Source: Prauserella shujinwangii
GTDB taxonomy: Bacteria > Actinomycetota > Actinomycetes > Mycobacteriales > Pseudonocardiaceae
Reading direction: 5' to 3'
Assembly: GCF_003001955.1 (NCBI RefSeq)
Contig: NZ_PVNH01000013.1
Location: 124,001 to 188,000, forward strand
DNA: 64,000 nt
The notes beneath the pieces were generated by a model. The model did not search any database. It had not been told where the DNA came from and saw only the letters and a program-made list of their open reading frames with translations. Below are positions 15,781 through 25,209 of this stretch, piece after piece (the stretch's first letter is position 1; every line of letters begins with the position of its first letter). The translations under genes were made by a program, and so were the position numbers.

Positions 15781-15793
15781 CGAGCCCGTCCCG

Positions 15794-15820
15794 GGCGACT
15801 TCTGCGGGCAAAACGCGACC
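15794..15820. repeat. Dispersed palindrome copy (asymmetric type, reversed)
   Basis: GGCGACTTCTGC-GG-GCAAAACGCGACC, lying between the divergent padR and polyol-operon promoters. Confidence 0.85.
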
Positions 15821-15858
15821 GGCGCGGGGCGGGGAGGGTAGAGTTATCGAATTATGTG

Positions 15859-15887
15859 TTAACAAAGGTGAGATTGTCTGGTAAAAA
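15859..15887 (+). promoter_or_regulatory. Candidate promoter of the polyol operon
   Basis: TTAACA (15859-15864), a 17-base spacer, then TAAAAA (15882-15887), in an AT-rich island 55 bases before the transporter gene. It matches the housekeeping consensus at 5 and 4 of 6 positions. A DeoR site would be expected nearby but I cannot delimit one. Confidence 0.55.
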
Positions 15888-15941
15888 TGCAGCCGCATGC
15901 GCAGCGGTGCATGACTCCCCACCAGGCCCACCGGAGGAACG

Positions 15942-17399
15942 ATGACCCAGCGCGGGGTACTCGACCGGAGGACGCTGCTCCGCGGCGCCGCCGGCCTCGC
16001 CGCATTCTGCGGGCTGAACGCGGCGAGCGCGGCGTGCGGCGGCAGGAAGGACGCGGTCCGGATCGCCACCGACGACCGGTGGCGGCAGTTCGCGGGCACG
16101 ACACTGAACTTCATCTCGGAGAACACCGCCCCGACCGCCGCGATCGCCGCCAACCTGCGGCCCTTCACCGAGCTCACCGGCATCAACGTCAACATCGTCA
16201 CGCTGGAACTCACCGCGCTCGTCCAGAAGGTCGCCCTCGACCTCGCGGGCGGCGAGTCGCAGTACCACGTGATCTACGCCGACCCCTACCAGGTGCTCGC
16301 GCCCTACTCGAAGGGCCTGGTCGACCTGCGGGAACTCGCCGCCGACAGCTCCCTGCCCGGGTTGGAGGGCGGCTTCGCCGACTTCATCCCCACGCAGTTG
16401 GACGCGGCGGGCCGGTTCGGCGGTGGTGACGAGATCTTCGCGCTGCCCTACGACTGCCCGACGATGGTCTGGCAGTACCGCGCCGACCTGTTCGCCAAGC
16501 ACCACGACCGGATGGCCGACGACCTCGGCTTCGACCCCACGCCCGGCGCCGAACGTACCTGGGAGGAGTACTTCCGCATCGCGCGCTGGTTCAACGACAA
16601 CACCGACGACGTCGCCTACGGCACCGGTCACCAGGCCAAGCAGCACGACTCCCTGCAGTGCGACTTCTCCAACGTCCTCTGGGCTTTCGGCGGGGACTAC
16701 TTCGACCACGGCGACCGGCTCGGCCGCTACGGCACCGTCGAACCCGGCGACTGCAGGCTCGACACCGACCCCGCCATCGAGGCCGCGCAGTTCTACCGGC
16801 GGCTGCTCTCGATCGCCGACCCCTCGTCACGCACCTGGGACTGGAACGGACTCGCGCCCGCGCTGACCTCGGGCCGCATCGCGATGTGCCCGAACTGGCA
16901 CGAGTACGCCGCGGGCAACGAGCAGGCCATGCCGGGGAAGTTCGGCTACGCGCCGCTGCCCCGCGGCACCGCCCGCAGCGCCAACATCTACGGCGGCACC
17001 GGCATCGCCATCAACGGGAACACCCTGCCGAACGAGCGCCGCGCCGCGTGGCTGTTCGTCAACTGGGCCACCGCTCCCCGCACCCAGCTCGCCAACCTCG
17101 CCAGCGACGCCGGCGGCGGCACACCCACCCGTGAGTCGGTGTACGCCCTGCCCGAGGTGCGGGCGGCCGAGCAGCGGCCGAGCGACCTGCCGAACATCCT
17201 CACCGCGCCCGCCGTCCGGAAGGCCTGGCAGCCCGAGAACATCGGCCTCCGGCCGAAGATTCCGATGTGGAACGAGTGCGACACCGCCATCTACACGCAA
17301 CTGTCCAAGATGCTCGCCGGTGACCTCTCGCCCGCGGACGCCATGCGCGAGACCACGGCACGCATCAACCGCATCACCGACCGGGGGTGGTCCGCATGA
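15942..17399 (+). CDS. ABC-transporter sugar/polyol-binding lipoprotein
   Basis: A 485-residue extracellular solute-binding protein (family 1), a little longer than usual. The signal peptide has twin arginines (DRRTLLRG), a short hydrophobic core and ASAAC, so it is probably Tat-exported and lipidated at Cys32; the lipobox is not ideal. Part of the core (residues 20-28) is written by a copy of the dispersed palindrome (15999-16023). The mature part has the family's IYADPYQVL, PYDCPTMVWQYR and GGTGIAINGNT. GGAGG precedes the ATG. It heads a six-gene operon with overlapping stops and starts. A polyol ligand is inferred from the downstream enzymes. Confidence 0.88.
   Translation: MTQRGVLDRRTLLRGAAGLAAFCGLNAASAACGGRKDAVRIATDDRWRQFAGTTLNFISENTAPTAAIAANLRPFTELTGINVNIVTLELTALVQKVALDLAGGESQYHVIYADPYQVLAPYSKGLVDLRELAADSSLPGLEGGFADFIPTQLDAAGRFGGGDEIFALPYDCPTMVWQYRADLFAKHHDRMADDLGFDPTPGAERTWEEYFRIARWFNDNTDDVAYGTGHQAKQHDSLQCDFSNVLWAFGGDYFDHGDRLGRYGTVEPGDCRLDTDPAIEAAQFYRRLLSIADPSSRTWDWNGLAPALTSGRIAMCPNWHEYAAGNEQAMPGKFGYAPLPRGTARSANIYGGTGIAINGNTLPNERRAAWLFVNWATAPRTQLANLASDAGGGTPTRESVYALPEVRAAEQRPSDLPNILTAPAVRKAWQPENIGLRPKIPMWNECDTAIYTQLSKMLAGDLSPADAMRETTARINRITDRGWSA
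15999..16023. repeat. Dispersed palindrome copy inside a signal-peptide coding region
   Basis: GCATTCTGC-GG-GCTGAACGC, in frame as A-A-F-C-G-L-N-A-A, inside the export signal of the binding protein. This is the second of two coding copies. Confidence 0.7.
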
Positions 17400-18328
17400 G
17401 CCTCACCGCCACCACACCGGCGCGGAACGCCGCCCCGCCACAGCGGCGCGGCGCACCGCGCCGGAGCCGGTTCGGCTTCCACGCCCGCATGATGGCGCCC
17501 GGCATCCTGCTGCTCGCCGTCCTCTCGCTCATCCCGCTGTTCACGGTCATCGCGATGAGCGTGTCCCAGGTCCGCCTCCTCGGCGGCGTGTCGTTCGGTT
17601 TCGTCGGCGCCGAGAACTGGGCCCGCTTCCTCACCGACGTGGACCTCGCGCTGCAGTGGGTGCGCACGCTCGTGTTCTTCGTGCTCACCGTCGGGCTGGA
17701 GATGCTCCTCGGTGTCGGGCTCGCCCTGTGCCTGTGGAAACTCCTGCGGGGCCGCAACGCCGTGCTCGGTCTGCTGCTGCTGCCGATGTTCGTCGCTCCC
17801 GTCATCGTCGGGCTGCTCGGCCGGTTCCTCACCGACTCGACGTTCGGGCTCTACCACTGGCTGCTCGGCCTCGCCGGTTTCGAGGGCGACCTGCTCGGCG
17901 GCACCTACTCGGCGTTCGCCGCCGTGGTCCTCATGGACGTGTGGCAGTGGACGCCGCTCATCACGCTCATCGCGCTGGCCGGCCTCACCTCGGTGCCGCA
18001 GAGCATCCGGGAGGCCGCCGCACTCGACGGAGCCAGCGGCTGGCAGGCGCTGCGCTCGATCATCCTGCCCTCGATCTCCGGTGTGCTGCTGGTGGCGCTG
18101 CTCATCCGCGCCATGGACGCCATCCGGTACTTCGACATCATCGCCGTGACCACGAACGGGGGCCCGGCCGACGCGACGAAGGTCGTGCCGATCCGCCTCT
18201 ACGAGACCGCGTTCCGCTTCTTCGACCTCGGCTACGCGGCGGTGATCGGGCTCGTGATGCTCGCGGTGACCGTCGCGATCGCCCGCGCGTTCGTGGGCAT
18301 CCTCGAATCCAAGGGGCTGACCCGATGA
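17396..18328 (+). CDS. ABC-transporter permease (MalF/LacF type)
   Basis: A 310-residue integral membrane protein with six predicted helices, beginning MMAPGILLLAVLSLIPLFTV. It carries the ATPase-contact EAA loop REAAALDGASGWQALRSIILP. The start at 17396 overlaps the stop of the binding-protein gene (ATGA), as expected for coupled translation. It forms the channel with the next permease. The final third contains AVTTNGGPADATKVVP, typical of sugar permeases. Confidence 0.92.
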   Translation: MSLTATTPARNAAPPQRRGAPRRSRFGFHARMMAPGILLLAVLSLIPLFTVIAMSVSQVRLLGGVSFGFVGAENWARFLTDVDLALQWVRTLVFFVLTVGLEMLLGVGLALCLWKLLRGRNAVLGLLLLPMFVAPVIVGLLGRFLTDSTFGLYHWLLGLAGFEGDLLGGTYSAFAAVVLMDVWQWTPLITLIALAGLTSVPQSIREAAALDGASGWQALRSIILPSISGVLLVALLIRAMDAIRYFDIIAVTTNGGPADATKVVPIRLYETAFRFFDLGYAAVIGLVMLAVTVAIARAFVGILESKGLTR

Positions 18329-19182
18329 CCACGACCACCACCATGCCGATCGACCGCAGCCCGCGCCGCGTCCGCGCCGGGGTGGCCGTGCTGCTCGCCG
18401 TCGCTCTGTTGTGGACGCTGGTGCCGCTGGTGTGGATGGCGCTGTCGTCGTTCAAGTCCGACACCGACGTCACCTCGGCGGAACCCACGTTCGTCTTCGA
18501 GCCGACGCTGGAGAACTACGCGAGCCTGTTCTCCGGAGCCAACAACCTCGGCCCGTACATCCTGCACAGCGTGCTCGCCGCCGGGATCTCGTCCGTGCTC
18601 GCCACCGTCCTCGGCGCGCTCGCCGGATACGGCCTCGCCGGCAGCCGGATGCGGGGCAAGAAGCACGTCGCGTTCTGGATCATCAGCACCCGCATGGCGC
18701 CCATCGCCGTGGTGGTGCTGCCACTGTTCCTGCTCTTCCGCGGCGCCGGGCTGATCGACTCGATCCCCGGCCTGATCCTGGCCTACCTGACGTTCAACCT
18801 GCCGTTCGCGATCTGGCTGATGAGCGCGTTCTTCTCGCAGGTGCCGCCCGCGCTGGAGGAGTCGGCGCTCGTCGCCGGATGCACGCGCTGGCAGGCGTTC
18901 CGGCACGTCGTGCTGCCGCTGACCAAGTCCGGCCTGGTGACGACGTTCGTGCTGTGCCTGGTGTTCTCGTGGAACGACTACGCGTTCGCGCTCGTGTTCA
19001 GCGGGCCGCACTCGCAGACCCTGCCCATGGCCGCCGACCAGCTGGTGACCCAGACTGGTATCGACTGGGGGCAGCTCACCGCGATCGGCACGATCGTGGT
19101 GTTGCCGATGCTCGTCGCCGGGCTGGCGGTCCGCCGCTGGCTGGTGACCGGACTGACGTTGGGAGCCGTGACCGGTGAGTGA
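18325..19182 (+). CDS. ABC-transporter permease (MalG/LacG type)
   Basis: A 285-residue six-helix permease. A first helix (AGVAVLLAVALLWTLVPLVW) precedes the periplasmic loop. The EAA loop is EESALVAGCTRWQAFRHVVLP, and FSWNDYAFAL follows, the usual carbohydrate-permease motif. It overlaps its upstream partner by four bases. No ATP-binding subunit is encoded anywhere in the operon, so the pair must use a shared ATPase of the MsiK/UgpC kind encoded elsewhere (inference). Confidence 0.92.
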   Translation: MTTTTTMPIDRSPRRVRAGVAVLLAVALLWTLVPLVWMALSSFKSDTDVTSAEPTFVFEPTLENYASLFSGANNLGPYILHSVLAAGISSVLATVLGALAGYGLAGSRMRGKKHVAFWIISTRMAPIAVVVLPLFLLFRGAGLIDSIPGLILAYLTFNLPFAIWLMSAFFSQVPPALEESALVAGCTRWQAFRHVVLPLTKSGLVTTFVLCLVFSWNDYAFALVFSGPHSQTLPMAADQLVTQTGIDWGQLTAIGTIVVLPMLVAGLAVRRWLVTGLTLGAVTGE

Positions 19183-20221
19183 CATTCCCGAGGCGATGCG
19201 GGTCTCCGTGCTGAACGGGATCCACGACATCGTGACCGAGGAGCGGCCGGTGCCCGAGCCGGGCGAGGGGGAGGTCCTCGTCCGGGTGCAGGCGGTCGGC
19301 ACCTGCGGCTCGGACGTCCACTACTACGAGCACGGGCGGATCGGCGACTTCGTCGTCAAGAGCCCGCTCGTGCTCGGCCACGAGCCGAGCGGCGTGGTCG
19401 TCGCCCGCGGGCCCGGCGCGACCCGCCACGACGTCGGCACGCGGGTCGCGCTCGAACCGGGCGTGCCGTGCTCACGGTGCGCGCAGTGCAAACCCGGCCG
19501 GTACAACCTGTGCCCGGACATGCGTTTCTTCGGCACCCCGCCGATCGACGGCGCGTTCTGCGAGTACGTCGTGCTGCGTGAGGACTTCGCCCACCCCGTG
19601 CCCGACTCGGTCAGCGACGAGGCGGCCGGGCTGCTGGAACCGCTCTCGGTGGGCGTGTGGGCGTGCCGCAAGGCGCGGGTCCAGCCGGGCTCCCGCGTCC
19701 TGATCACCGGCGCGGGCCCGATCGGTCTCGTCGCCGCCCAGACCGCCCGCGCCTTCGGCGCCACCGAGGTCGTGGTGACCGACGTGAACCCGCACCGGCT
19801 GCGTTTCGCCCGCGAAATGCGCGCGACCGGGACCGTCGACGCTTCCCGCGAATCGCTCGCCGACAGCGGGTTCGAACCCGACGTGCTGCTCGAGTGCTCG
19901 GGCGTGCCCTCGGCGGCGAGCGAGGCGATCCGCCGGGTCGGCCGCGCCGGGCGCGTGGTGCTCGTCGGCATGGGCGGGGACGAGATCCCGTTGCCCCTGG
20001 CGCACGTGCAGGGCTTCGAGATCGAGGTCACCGCCACGTTCCGCTACGCCAACACCTGGCCGACGGCGATCGACCTGGCCGCGGGCGGCGAGGTCGACCT
20101 CGACCGGCTCGTCACCCACCGGTTCGGGCTCGACGAGGTGGAGCAGGCGCTCACGATCGGCGCGCGCGACGACACCGTCGTCAAGGCCGTGGTCCTGCCG
20201 CAGGTCGCCACGCATGGGTAG
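19175..20221 (+). CDS. Zinc-dependent polyol (xylitol/sorbitol) dehydrogenase
   Basis: A 348-residue medium-chain dehydrogenase. The N-terminal GroES-like half has catalytic-zinc ligands in GTCGSDVHYYEHG and GHEPSG. The structural-zinc cysteines are in PCSRCAQCKPGRYNLC. The Rossmann motif is GAGPIGLVAAQ. The subgroup with HYYEHGRIGDFVV oxidises polyols (sorbitol, xylitol, L-arabitol) with NAD. With a xylulokinase two genes on, xylitol or D-arabitol to D-xylulose is the best guess. The GTG start overlaps the permease stop by 8 bases. Confidence 0.88.
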   Translation: MSDIPEAMRVSVLNGIHDIVTEERPVPEPGEGEVLVRVQAVGTCGSDVHYYEHGRIGDFVVKSPLVLGHEPSGVVVARGPGATRHDVGTRVALEPGVPCSRCAQCKPGRYNLCPDMRFFGTPPIDGAFCEYVVLREDFAHPVPDSVSDEAAGLLEPLSVGVWACRKARVQPGSRVLITGAGPIGLVAAQTARAFGATEVVVTDVNPHRLRFAREMRATGTVDASRESLADSGFEPDVLLECSGVPSAASEAIRRVGRAGRVVLVGMGGDEIPLPLAHVQGFEIEVTATFRYANTWPTAIDLAAGGEVDLDRLVTHRFGLDEVEQALTIGARDDTVVKAVVLPQVATHG

Positions 20222-21011
20222 AGCCCGCCCCTCCGACGCGGCCGTCGAACAGCGGCGGCAGGAGATCCTGCGCACCGTGATCGAGCTGGGTGAGGTGCGG
20301 ATCGACGACCTCACCGGCCGCTTCGGCGTCAGCCTGATGACCATGCACCGCGACCTCGACGACCTGGCCGACCGGCGGTTGCTGCGCAAGCTCCGCGGCC
20401 GGGTCGCGGCCTACCCCGCGCTCACCATGGAGACGGCGAAACGTTTTCGCGAGGGCCTGCACCTGGCCGAGAAGGAGGCGCTGTGCGCCGCCGCGGCCGG
20501 TGAGGTCACGAACGGGCAGACCGTGTTCCTCGACGACTCGACGACCCTGTTCCCGCTGGCCCGGCTGCTACGGCGGCGCGAACACCTCGCGGTGGTGACC
20601 AACTCGCTCGAAATCGCGCGGATCGTGGGCGAGGAGCCGGGCAGCAACGAGGTGATCCTGCTCGGCGGGCGGTACACGGAGTTCGACTCGTGCATCGGCC
20701 CCGACGTGCTCGCCGGGCTCGGCCGGATCCGCGCCGACATCGGGTTCGTCTCCGCCACCGCGGTGGCGGGCGGCAGGCTCTACCACCCGGTGCGCGACTA
20801 CGCCGACCTCAAACGGGCCGCCCTCGCCGCCGCCAACCGGAACGTTCTGCTGGCGGATCGCTCCAAGTTCGGCAAGACCGCGACCTACGCCCACGGCGAC
20901 GTGGGCGACTACGACCTGGTGTTCGCCGACGCGGGCGCACCCGCGGAGGAAATCGACGTGATCCGGACATTCGACACCCGGGTCGAGCTCGTAGGAAGCT
21001 CTGGAACATGA
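20214..21011 (+). CDS. DeoR-family sugar-responsive regulator
   Basis: A 265-residue protein. Residues ~14-70 are the DeoR helix-turn-helix ([20 protein letters not shown], then [20 protein letters not shown]). The C-terminal effector domain is related to ribose-5-phosphate isomerase-like folds ([41 protein letters not shown]). Such regulators usually repress their own sugar operon until a phosphorylated intermediate, here perhaps xylulose-5-phosphate, binds. It overlaps both neighbours (8 and 4 bases), so it is made with the operon it presumably controls. Confidence 0.9.
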   Translation: MGRARPSDAAVEQRRQEILRTVIELGEVRIDDLTGRFGVSLMTMHRDLDDLADRRLLRKLRGRVAAYPALTMETAKRFREGLHLAEKEALCAAAAGEVTNGQTVFLDDSTTLFPLARLLRRREHLAVVTNSLEIARIVGEEPGSNEVILLGGRYTEFDSCIGPDVLAGLGRIRADIGFVSATAVAGGRLYHPVRDYADLKRAALAAANRNVLLADRSKFGKTATYAHGDVGDYDLVFADAGAPAEEIDVIRTFDTRVELVGSSGT

Positions 21012-22420
21012 ACAGTGAGAAGGACGTACTCGTAGCCGGGATCGACTCGTCCACCCAGTCGACGAAGGTGATGGTCTGCGACGCCCGCACGGGCCGGGTG
21101 GTGCGCAGCGGGCGCGCCGAGCACCCCGACACCACCGAGGTGGACCCGGCGAAGTGGTGGTCCGCGTTCCAGGAGGCCACCGACGGGCTCCTGGACGGCG
21201 TCGCCGCCATCGGCGTGGCAGGCCAGCAGCACGGCATGGTGACCCTCGACGACAACGGCGACGTCGTGCGGCCGGCGCTGCTGTGGAACGACACCCGCTC
21301 CGCGAAGGCCGCCGCCGACCTCACCGCGGAGCTGGGCGGGCCGAAGGCGTGGGCCGAGGCCGTCGGCTCGGTGCCGGTGGCGAGCTTCACCGTCACCAAG
21401 CTGCGCTGGATGGCCGAGCACGAGCCCGAACTCGCCGACCGCGTCGCCCGCGTCCTGCTGCCACACGACTGGCTGACCTGGCGCCTCACCGGCGGCGATC
21501 CGGTGACCGACCGTGGCGACGCGTCCGGGACCGGGTACTTTTCGCCCGCAGAACGCTCCTACCGGCCGGACATCCTCACCCGGGCGTTCGGCGGTCGTCA
21601 CCCGGAGTTGCCGACCGTGCTGGACCCCGCCGCGGCCGCGGGCCACACGCCGGACGGCACGCTCGTCTCGGCGGGCACCGGCGACAACATGGCCGCCGCG
21701 CTCGCGCTCGAGATCGGTGACGGCGACGTCGTGGTCTCGCTCGGCACCAGCGGCACCGTGTTCGGCGTCTCCGGGACCGCGCCCGCCGACGCCACCGGCA
21801 CGGTCGCCGGGTTCGCCGACGCCACCGGGCGGTTCCTGCCGCTGGCGTGCACGCTCAACGCCGCCCGCGTGCTCACCGCCACCGCCGGGATGCTCAACGT
21901 CGAACTCGCCGAGCTCGACCGGCTCGCGCTCGCCGCGAGCCCCGGCGCGGGCGGCCTCACCCTGCTGCCCTACCTCGACGGCGAGCGCACGCCGAACCTG
22001 CCCGAGGCGGCGGGCTCGCTGTTCGGCCTGCGCCGGACCAACATGACGCCGGAGAACCTCGCCAGGGCCGCCGTCGAGGGCATGCTCTGCGGGCTCGCCG
22101 CCGGGCTGGACGCCGTGCGCGAGCACGGCATCAACGTGCGGCGCGTACTCCTCATCGGCGGCGCCGCCCAGTCGGAGAGCGTGCGCGCGGTCGCGCCGAT
22201 CGTGTTCGGCGTCCCCGTCGTCGTGCCCGAGCCCGCCGAGCACGTCGCGATCGGCGCCGCCCGGCAGGCCGCGTGGGCCCTCGCGGGCACCCCCGAGCCG
22301 CCCGCGTGGCAGGGCAACACCGCACTCCGCCTGGACGAACCGTCGGCCGAGGGCGCCGAGGAGGGCGCGCGGGTCCGGCAGCGGCACGCCGAGGCGCGGC
22401 GACAGGTGCACGACGTGTGA
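21008..22420 (+). CDS. xylB: Xylulokinase
   Basis: A 470-residue FGGY kinase. N-terminal [13 protein letters not shown] binds phosphate, [11 protein letters not shown] and LLWNDTRS are typical of xylulokinases, SLGTSGTV marks the second domain, and [10 protein letters not shown] is the C-terminal adenine-binding motif. It phosphorylates D-xylulose to xylulose-5-phosphate for the pentose phosphate pathway. The ATG overlaps the DeoR stop by four bases. The run at 21537-21552 resembles the dispersed palindrome but encodes ordinary family residues. Last gene of the operon. Confidence 0.93.
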   Translation: MNSEKDVLVAGIDSSTQSTKVMVCDARTGRVVRSGRAEHPDTTEVDPAKWWSAFQEATDGLLDGVAAIGVAGQQHGMVTLDDNGDVVRPALLWNDTRSAKAAADLTAELGGPKAWAEAVGSVPVASFTVTKLRWMAEHEPELADRVARVLLPHDWLTWRLTGGDPVTDRGDASGTGYFSPAERSYRPDILTRAFGGRHPELPTVLDPAAAAGHTPDGTLVSAGTGDNMAAALALEIGDGDVVVSLGTSGTVFGVSGTAPADATGTVAGFADATGRFLPLACTLNAARVLTATAGMLNVELAELDRLALAASPGAGGLTLLPYLDGERTPNLPEAAGSLFGLRRTNMTPENLARAAVEGMLCGLAAGLDAVREHGINVRRVLLIGGAAQSESVRAVAPIVFGVPVVVPEPAEHVAIGAARQAAWALAGTPEPPAWQGNTALRLDEPSAEGAEEGARVRQRHAEARRQVHDV

Positions 22421-22485
22421 GCCAGGCGTGTTCCGCGCCACCAGCGGCGGACCTCGGCGCGGGCTGTGGGAAAATCGGCGTCGAC

Positions 22486-23616
22486 ATGAGCGTTGATCAG
22501 CCAGCCCGCGCCGAGGTTGTGATCGACCTGGGGGCGATCCGGCACAACCTCGGTCTCCTCGCCGCGCGCGCGGCCCGCTCCGGCGCGCAGACCATGGCCG
22601 TGGTCAAGGCCGACGGCTACGGCCACGGTGCCGCGCGCGTCGCGGCCGCCGCCGTCGACGCCGGGGCGAGCTGGCTGGGCGCGTGTTCCTCGGCCGAGGC
22701 GCTCGACCTGCGCCGGGCCGGGATCACCGCCCGGCTGTTCTCCTGGCTGGACACCCCGGACGTCGACTTCGCGCCCGCCATCGCCGAGGACGTCGACCTC
22801 TCCGCCAGCTCGGCCGGCGAGCTCGCGCGGATCGCCGACGCCGCCCGCAGGGCCGGGCGCCGGGCCCGGGTCCACCTCAAGATCGACACCGGGCTGTCCC
22901 GCAACGGCTGCCCGCCCTACGCCTGGCCGGAGCTGGTGCACCGCGCCGCCGCCGAACCCGGCGTCGAGGTGGTGGCCGTGTGGTCGCACCTGGCCTGCGC
23001 CGACGAGCCGGGGCACCCCTCGATCGACGAGCAGGCGCGCCGGTTCGCCGACGCTCACGCCGTCGCCAGGGCGGCCGGGCTCGACCCCCTGCGGCACCTC
23101 GCCAACTCGGCGGCGACGCTGACCCGGCCCGACCTGCACTTCGACCTCGTACGCCCGGGCATCGCCATGTACGGCCTCAATCCCGTGCCGCAGCGGGAGG
23201 ACCTGCGGCCTGCCATGACGCTGCGGTCCAGCGTGGTGCTCACCAAACGGATCGACGCGGGCGAGTCCGTCTCCTATGGACACACCTGGACCGCCGAGCG
23301 CGACACCACGCTGGCGCTGGTGCCGGTGGGCTACGCCGACGGCGTGCCCCGCACGCTGTCCGGCCGGATGAGCGTGTGGCTCGGCGGCAAGCGCAGGCCC
23401 GTGGCCGGGCGGGTGTGCATGGACCAGCTCGCCGTCGACTGCGGCGACGACGAGCCCGCCGTCGGCTCCGAGGTGGTGCTGTTCGGGCCCGGCACGCGCG
23501 GTGAGCCCACCGCCCGCGAGTGGGCCGACACGCTCGGCACCATCGACTACGAGATCGTCACCGGCATGTACCGGCCCCGGGTCCGCCGCCGGTACGTCGG
23601 TGAGGGCGAGCGGTGA
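22486..23616 (+). CDS. alr: Alanine racemase
   Basis: A 376-residue PLP enzyme making D-alanine for the cell wall. The PLP lysine is in AVVKADGYGHGA and the second catalytic base, tyrosine, in ESVSYGHTW. RPGIAMYGLNP and GRVCMDQLAVD are also as in the family. The ATG at 22486 follows 65 bases with no gene. The stop overlaps the GTG of the next gene, and the order alr-hydrolase-tsaE is common in actinobacteria. Confidence 0.96.
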   Translation: MSVDQPARAEVVIDLGAIRHNLGLLAARAARSGAQTMAVVKADGYGHGAARVAAAAVDAGASWLGACSSAEALDLRRAGITARLFSWLDTPDVDFAPAIAEDVDLSASSAGELARIADAARRAGRRARVHLKIDTGLSRNGCPPYAWPELVHRAAAEPGVEVVAVWSHLACADEPGHPSIDEQARRFADAHAVARAAGLDPLRHLANSAATLTRPDLHFDLVRPGIAMYGLNPVPQREDLRPAMTLRSSVVLTKRIDAGESVSYGHTWTAERDTTLALVPVGYADGVPRTLSGRMSVWLGGKRRPVAGRVCMDQLAVDCGDDEPAVGSEVVLFGPGTRGEPTAREWADTLGTIDYEIVTGMYRPRVRRRYVGEGER

Positions 23617-24713
23617 GCCCTTCGGCCCGCGTGCTGGGCCTGGTGGGCGGCCTCGGCGCCGTGCTGACGGGGACGGCGGCGACGGTCGCGGCCGTGGCCA
23701 CCCGGCAGCGCCGCGGCGCGGACGACCCGCTGCGCGACGAACCGCTCGGCCGGCTCGAACCCGACCGCGCTTCGACGGTCGCCGCCGACGACGGCACCCC
23801 GCTGTGGGTGGAGGAGATCGACCCCGCCGACGGCGGGAAGCCGGTGCTCACCGTCGTCGGCGTGCACGGCTTCGCGCTGTCCCGCCACTGCTGGCATTTC
23901 CAGCGGCGCGACCTGGCCACCCTGCGGCTGCCGCGCGTGCGGCAGGTGTACTACGACCATCGCGGGCACGGCTCCTCGGGCGCCGCCGGACCCGGGAACA
24001 GCACCATCGAGCAGCTCGCGCTCGACCTCGACGCCGTGCTGCGGGCCGTCGCCCCGGACGGGCCGGTCGTGCTGCTCGGTCACTCCATGGGCGGCATGGT
24101 GATCATGGAACTGGCGCAGCGGCGCCCCGAGGTGTTCGCCGAGCAGGTGCGCGGGGTCGCGCTCATCGCCACCGCCGCGGGCGAGGTGGGCGCGCGTGGC
24201 CTGCCCCGGTCGCTGCTGTCGAAGTACAACCCGCTCACGCGCGGCGTGGGTGAGCTCGCGGGCTGGCAGCCCGGCCTGGTCGAGTTCGTCCGCGCGGCAG
24301 GCGGGCAGCTCACCCGGGAGGCCGTGCGCAGGCTCGCGTTCGGCTCCCGCGACGTCAGCCCCCGGCTGGTGGACTTCATGCAGGAGATGCTCGCGGTCAC
24401 GCCGGTGCGCCAGCTCGTGGACTTCGTCGACACCCTCGGCAGCCACAACCGCTACGCCGCACTCGCCGGGCTCAAGCACGCGCACGTCCTGGTGGTCGGC
24501 GCGGACGCCGACCGGTTCACGCCGTTCTCGCACGCCGAGCGGATGGCCGCCGAGCTGCCGGACGCGGAGCTGGTGCGGGTGCGCGGCGCGGGGCACCTGG
24601 TGCAGCTGGAACAACCCGAGCTGGTGAACAGCCATATCATCGATCTCGTACAGGCCTGCTCCGGTGTGGATGGCAGGCGATCCGCACGGCGAACCTGGTG
24701 GTGGCGCAGATGA
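23613..24713 (+). CDS. Alpha/beta hydrolase, lipase/esterase-like
   Basis: A 366-residue protein with an N-terminal hydrophobic segment (VLGLVGGLGAVLTGTAATVAAVA) that may anchor or export it. The full triad is visible: Ser in GHSMGGM, Asp in VGADADRFTP and His in GAGHLVQLE, plus the oxyanion motif VHGFALS. It sits between alr and tsaE with four-base overlaps at both ends, as in related genomes. The substrate is unknown. Confidence 0.88.
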   Translation: MSPSARVLGLVGGLGAVLTGTAATVAAVATRQRRGADDPLRDEPLGRLEPDRASTVAADDGTPLWVEEIDPADGGKPVLTVVGVHGFALSRHCWHFQRRDLATLRLPRVRQVYYDHRGHGSSGAAGPGNSTIEQLALDLDAVLRAVAPDGPVVLLGHSMGGMVIMELAQRRPEVFAEQVRGVALIATAAGEVGARGLPRSLLSKYNPLTRGVGELAGWQPGLVEFVRAAGGQLTREAVRRLAFGSRDVSPRLVDFMQEMLAVTPVRQLVDFVDTLGSHNRYAALAGLKHAHVLVVGADADRFTPFSHAERMAAELPDAELVRVRGAGHLVQLEQPELVNSHIIDLVQACSGVDGRRSARRTWWWRR

Positions 24714-25177
24714 GCATCGAACTGCCGACGGCCGACGAGACCGTCCGGTTCGGACAGTCACTCGGTCGGGTACTGCGCGCGGGCGATCTCGTGCTGCTCG
24801 CGGGGCCGCTCGGGGCGGGCAAGACCACGATGACCCGCGGCATCGCGGAGGGCATGGGGGTGTCCGGGCGGGTCAGCTCGCCGACGTTCGTGCTCGCCCG
24901 CGTCCACCCGGCCGGACCGGACGGGGTGCCGCTCGTGCACGTGGACGCCTACCGGCTCGGGGGCGACCTCGGCCAGCTCGACGACCTCGACCTGGACACC
25001 GAGCTGGAGGACGCGGCCGTGGTGGTCGAGTGGGGCGAGGGGGTGGCCGAACGGCTCTCCGCCGACCACCTGGTGGTGCGGATGGACCGGCGGCCCGACG
25101 ACGTGCGCGTGGTCGACCTGGAGCCGCACGGCACCTGGACCGAGCGCGCACCCCTCGTGAGTGACCAACGTGGTTAG
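24710..25177 (+). CDS. tsaE: tRNA threonylcarbamoyladenosine biosynthesis ATPase TsaE
   Basis: A 155-residue P-loop protein (Walker A GPLGAGKTT) with SSPTFVLARVH, HVDAYRL and VVVEWGEGV, all TsaE motifs. It energises the TsaB-TsaD complex making t6A37 on tRNAs that read ANN codons. The start at 24710 overlaps the hydrolase stop; four upstream codons in frame are less likely. The last residues (LVSDQRG) and the stop are encoded by the left half of the 46-base hairpin at 25154-25199. In related genomes tsaB follows directly; here a 5-kb malonate cluster intervenes. Confidence 0.95.
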   Translation: MSIELPTADETVRFGQSLGRVLRAGDLVLLAGPLGAGKTTMTRGIAEGMGVSGRVSSPTFVLARVHPAGPDGVPLVHVDAYRLGGDLGQLDDLDLDTELEDAAVVVEWGEGVAERLSADHLVVRMDRRPDDVRVVDLEPHGTWTERAPLVSDQRG

Positions 25178-25199
25178 AACCACGCGCAGCACTCACGAG
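25154..25199. terminator. 46-base hairpin, family 2, overlapping the tsaE stop
   Basis: Outer stem CTCGTGAGTG / CACTCACGAG (10 pairs, perfect) and inner stem CGTGGTT-AG-AACCACG (7 pairs). It contains the tsaE stop (25175-25177) and ends 11 bases before the end of the convergent carboxyltransferase gene, so it can stop transcription from both sides. The same 46-base layout recurs at 45320-45365. Confidence 0.8.
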
Positions 25200-25209
25200 C
25201 CGGCCGCGG

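Noticed and set aside
21537-21552. A palindrome-like run inside xylB
   Set aside because: The encoded residues ([12 protein letters not shown]) are normal for actinobacterial xylulokinases and only one arm matches well, so chance is the simpler explanation.
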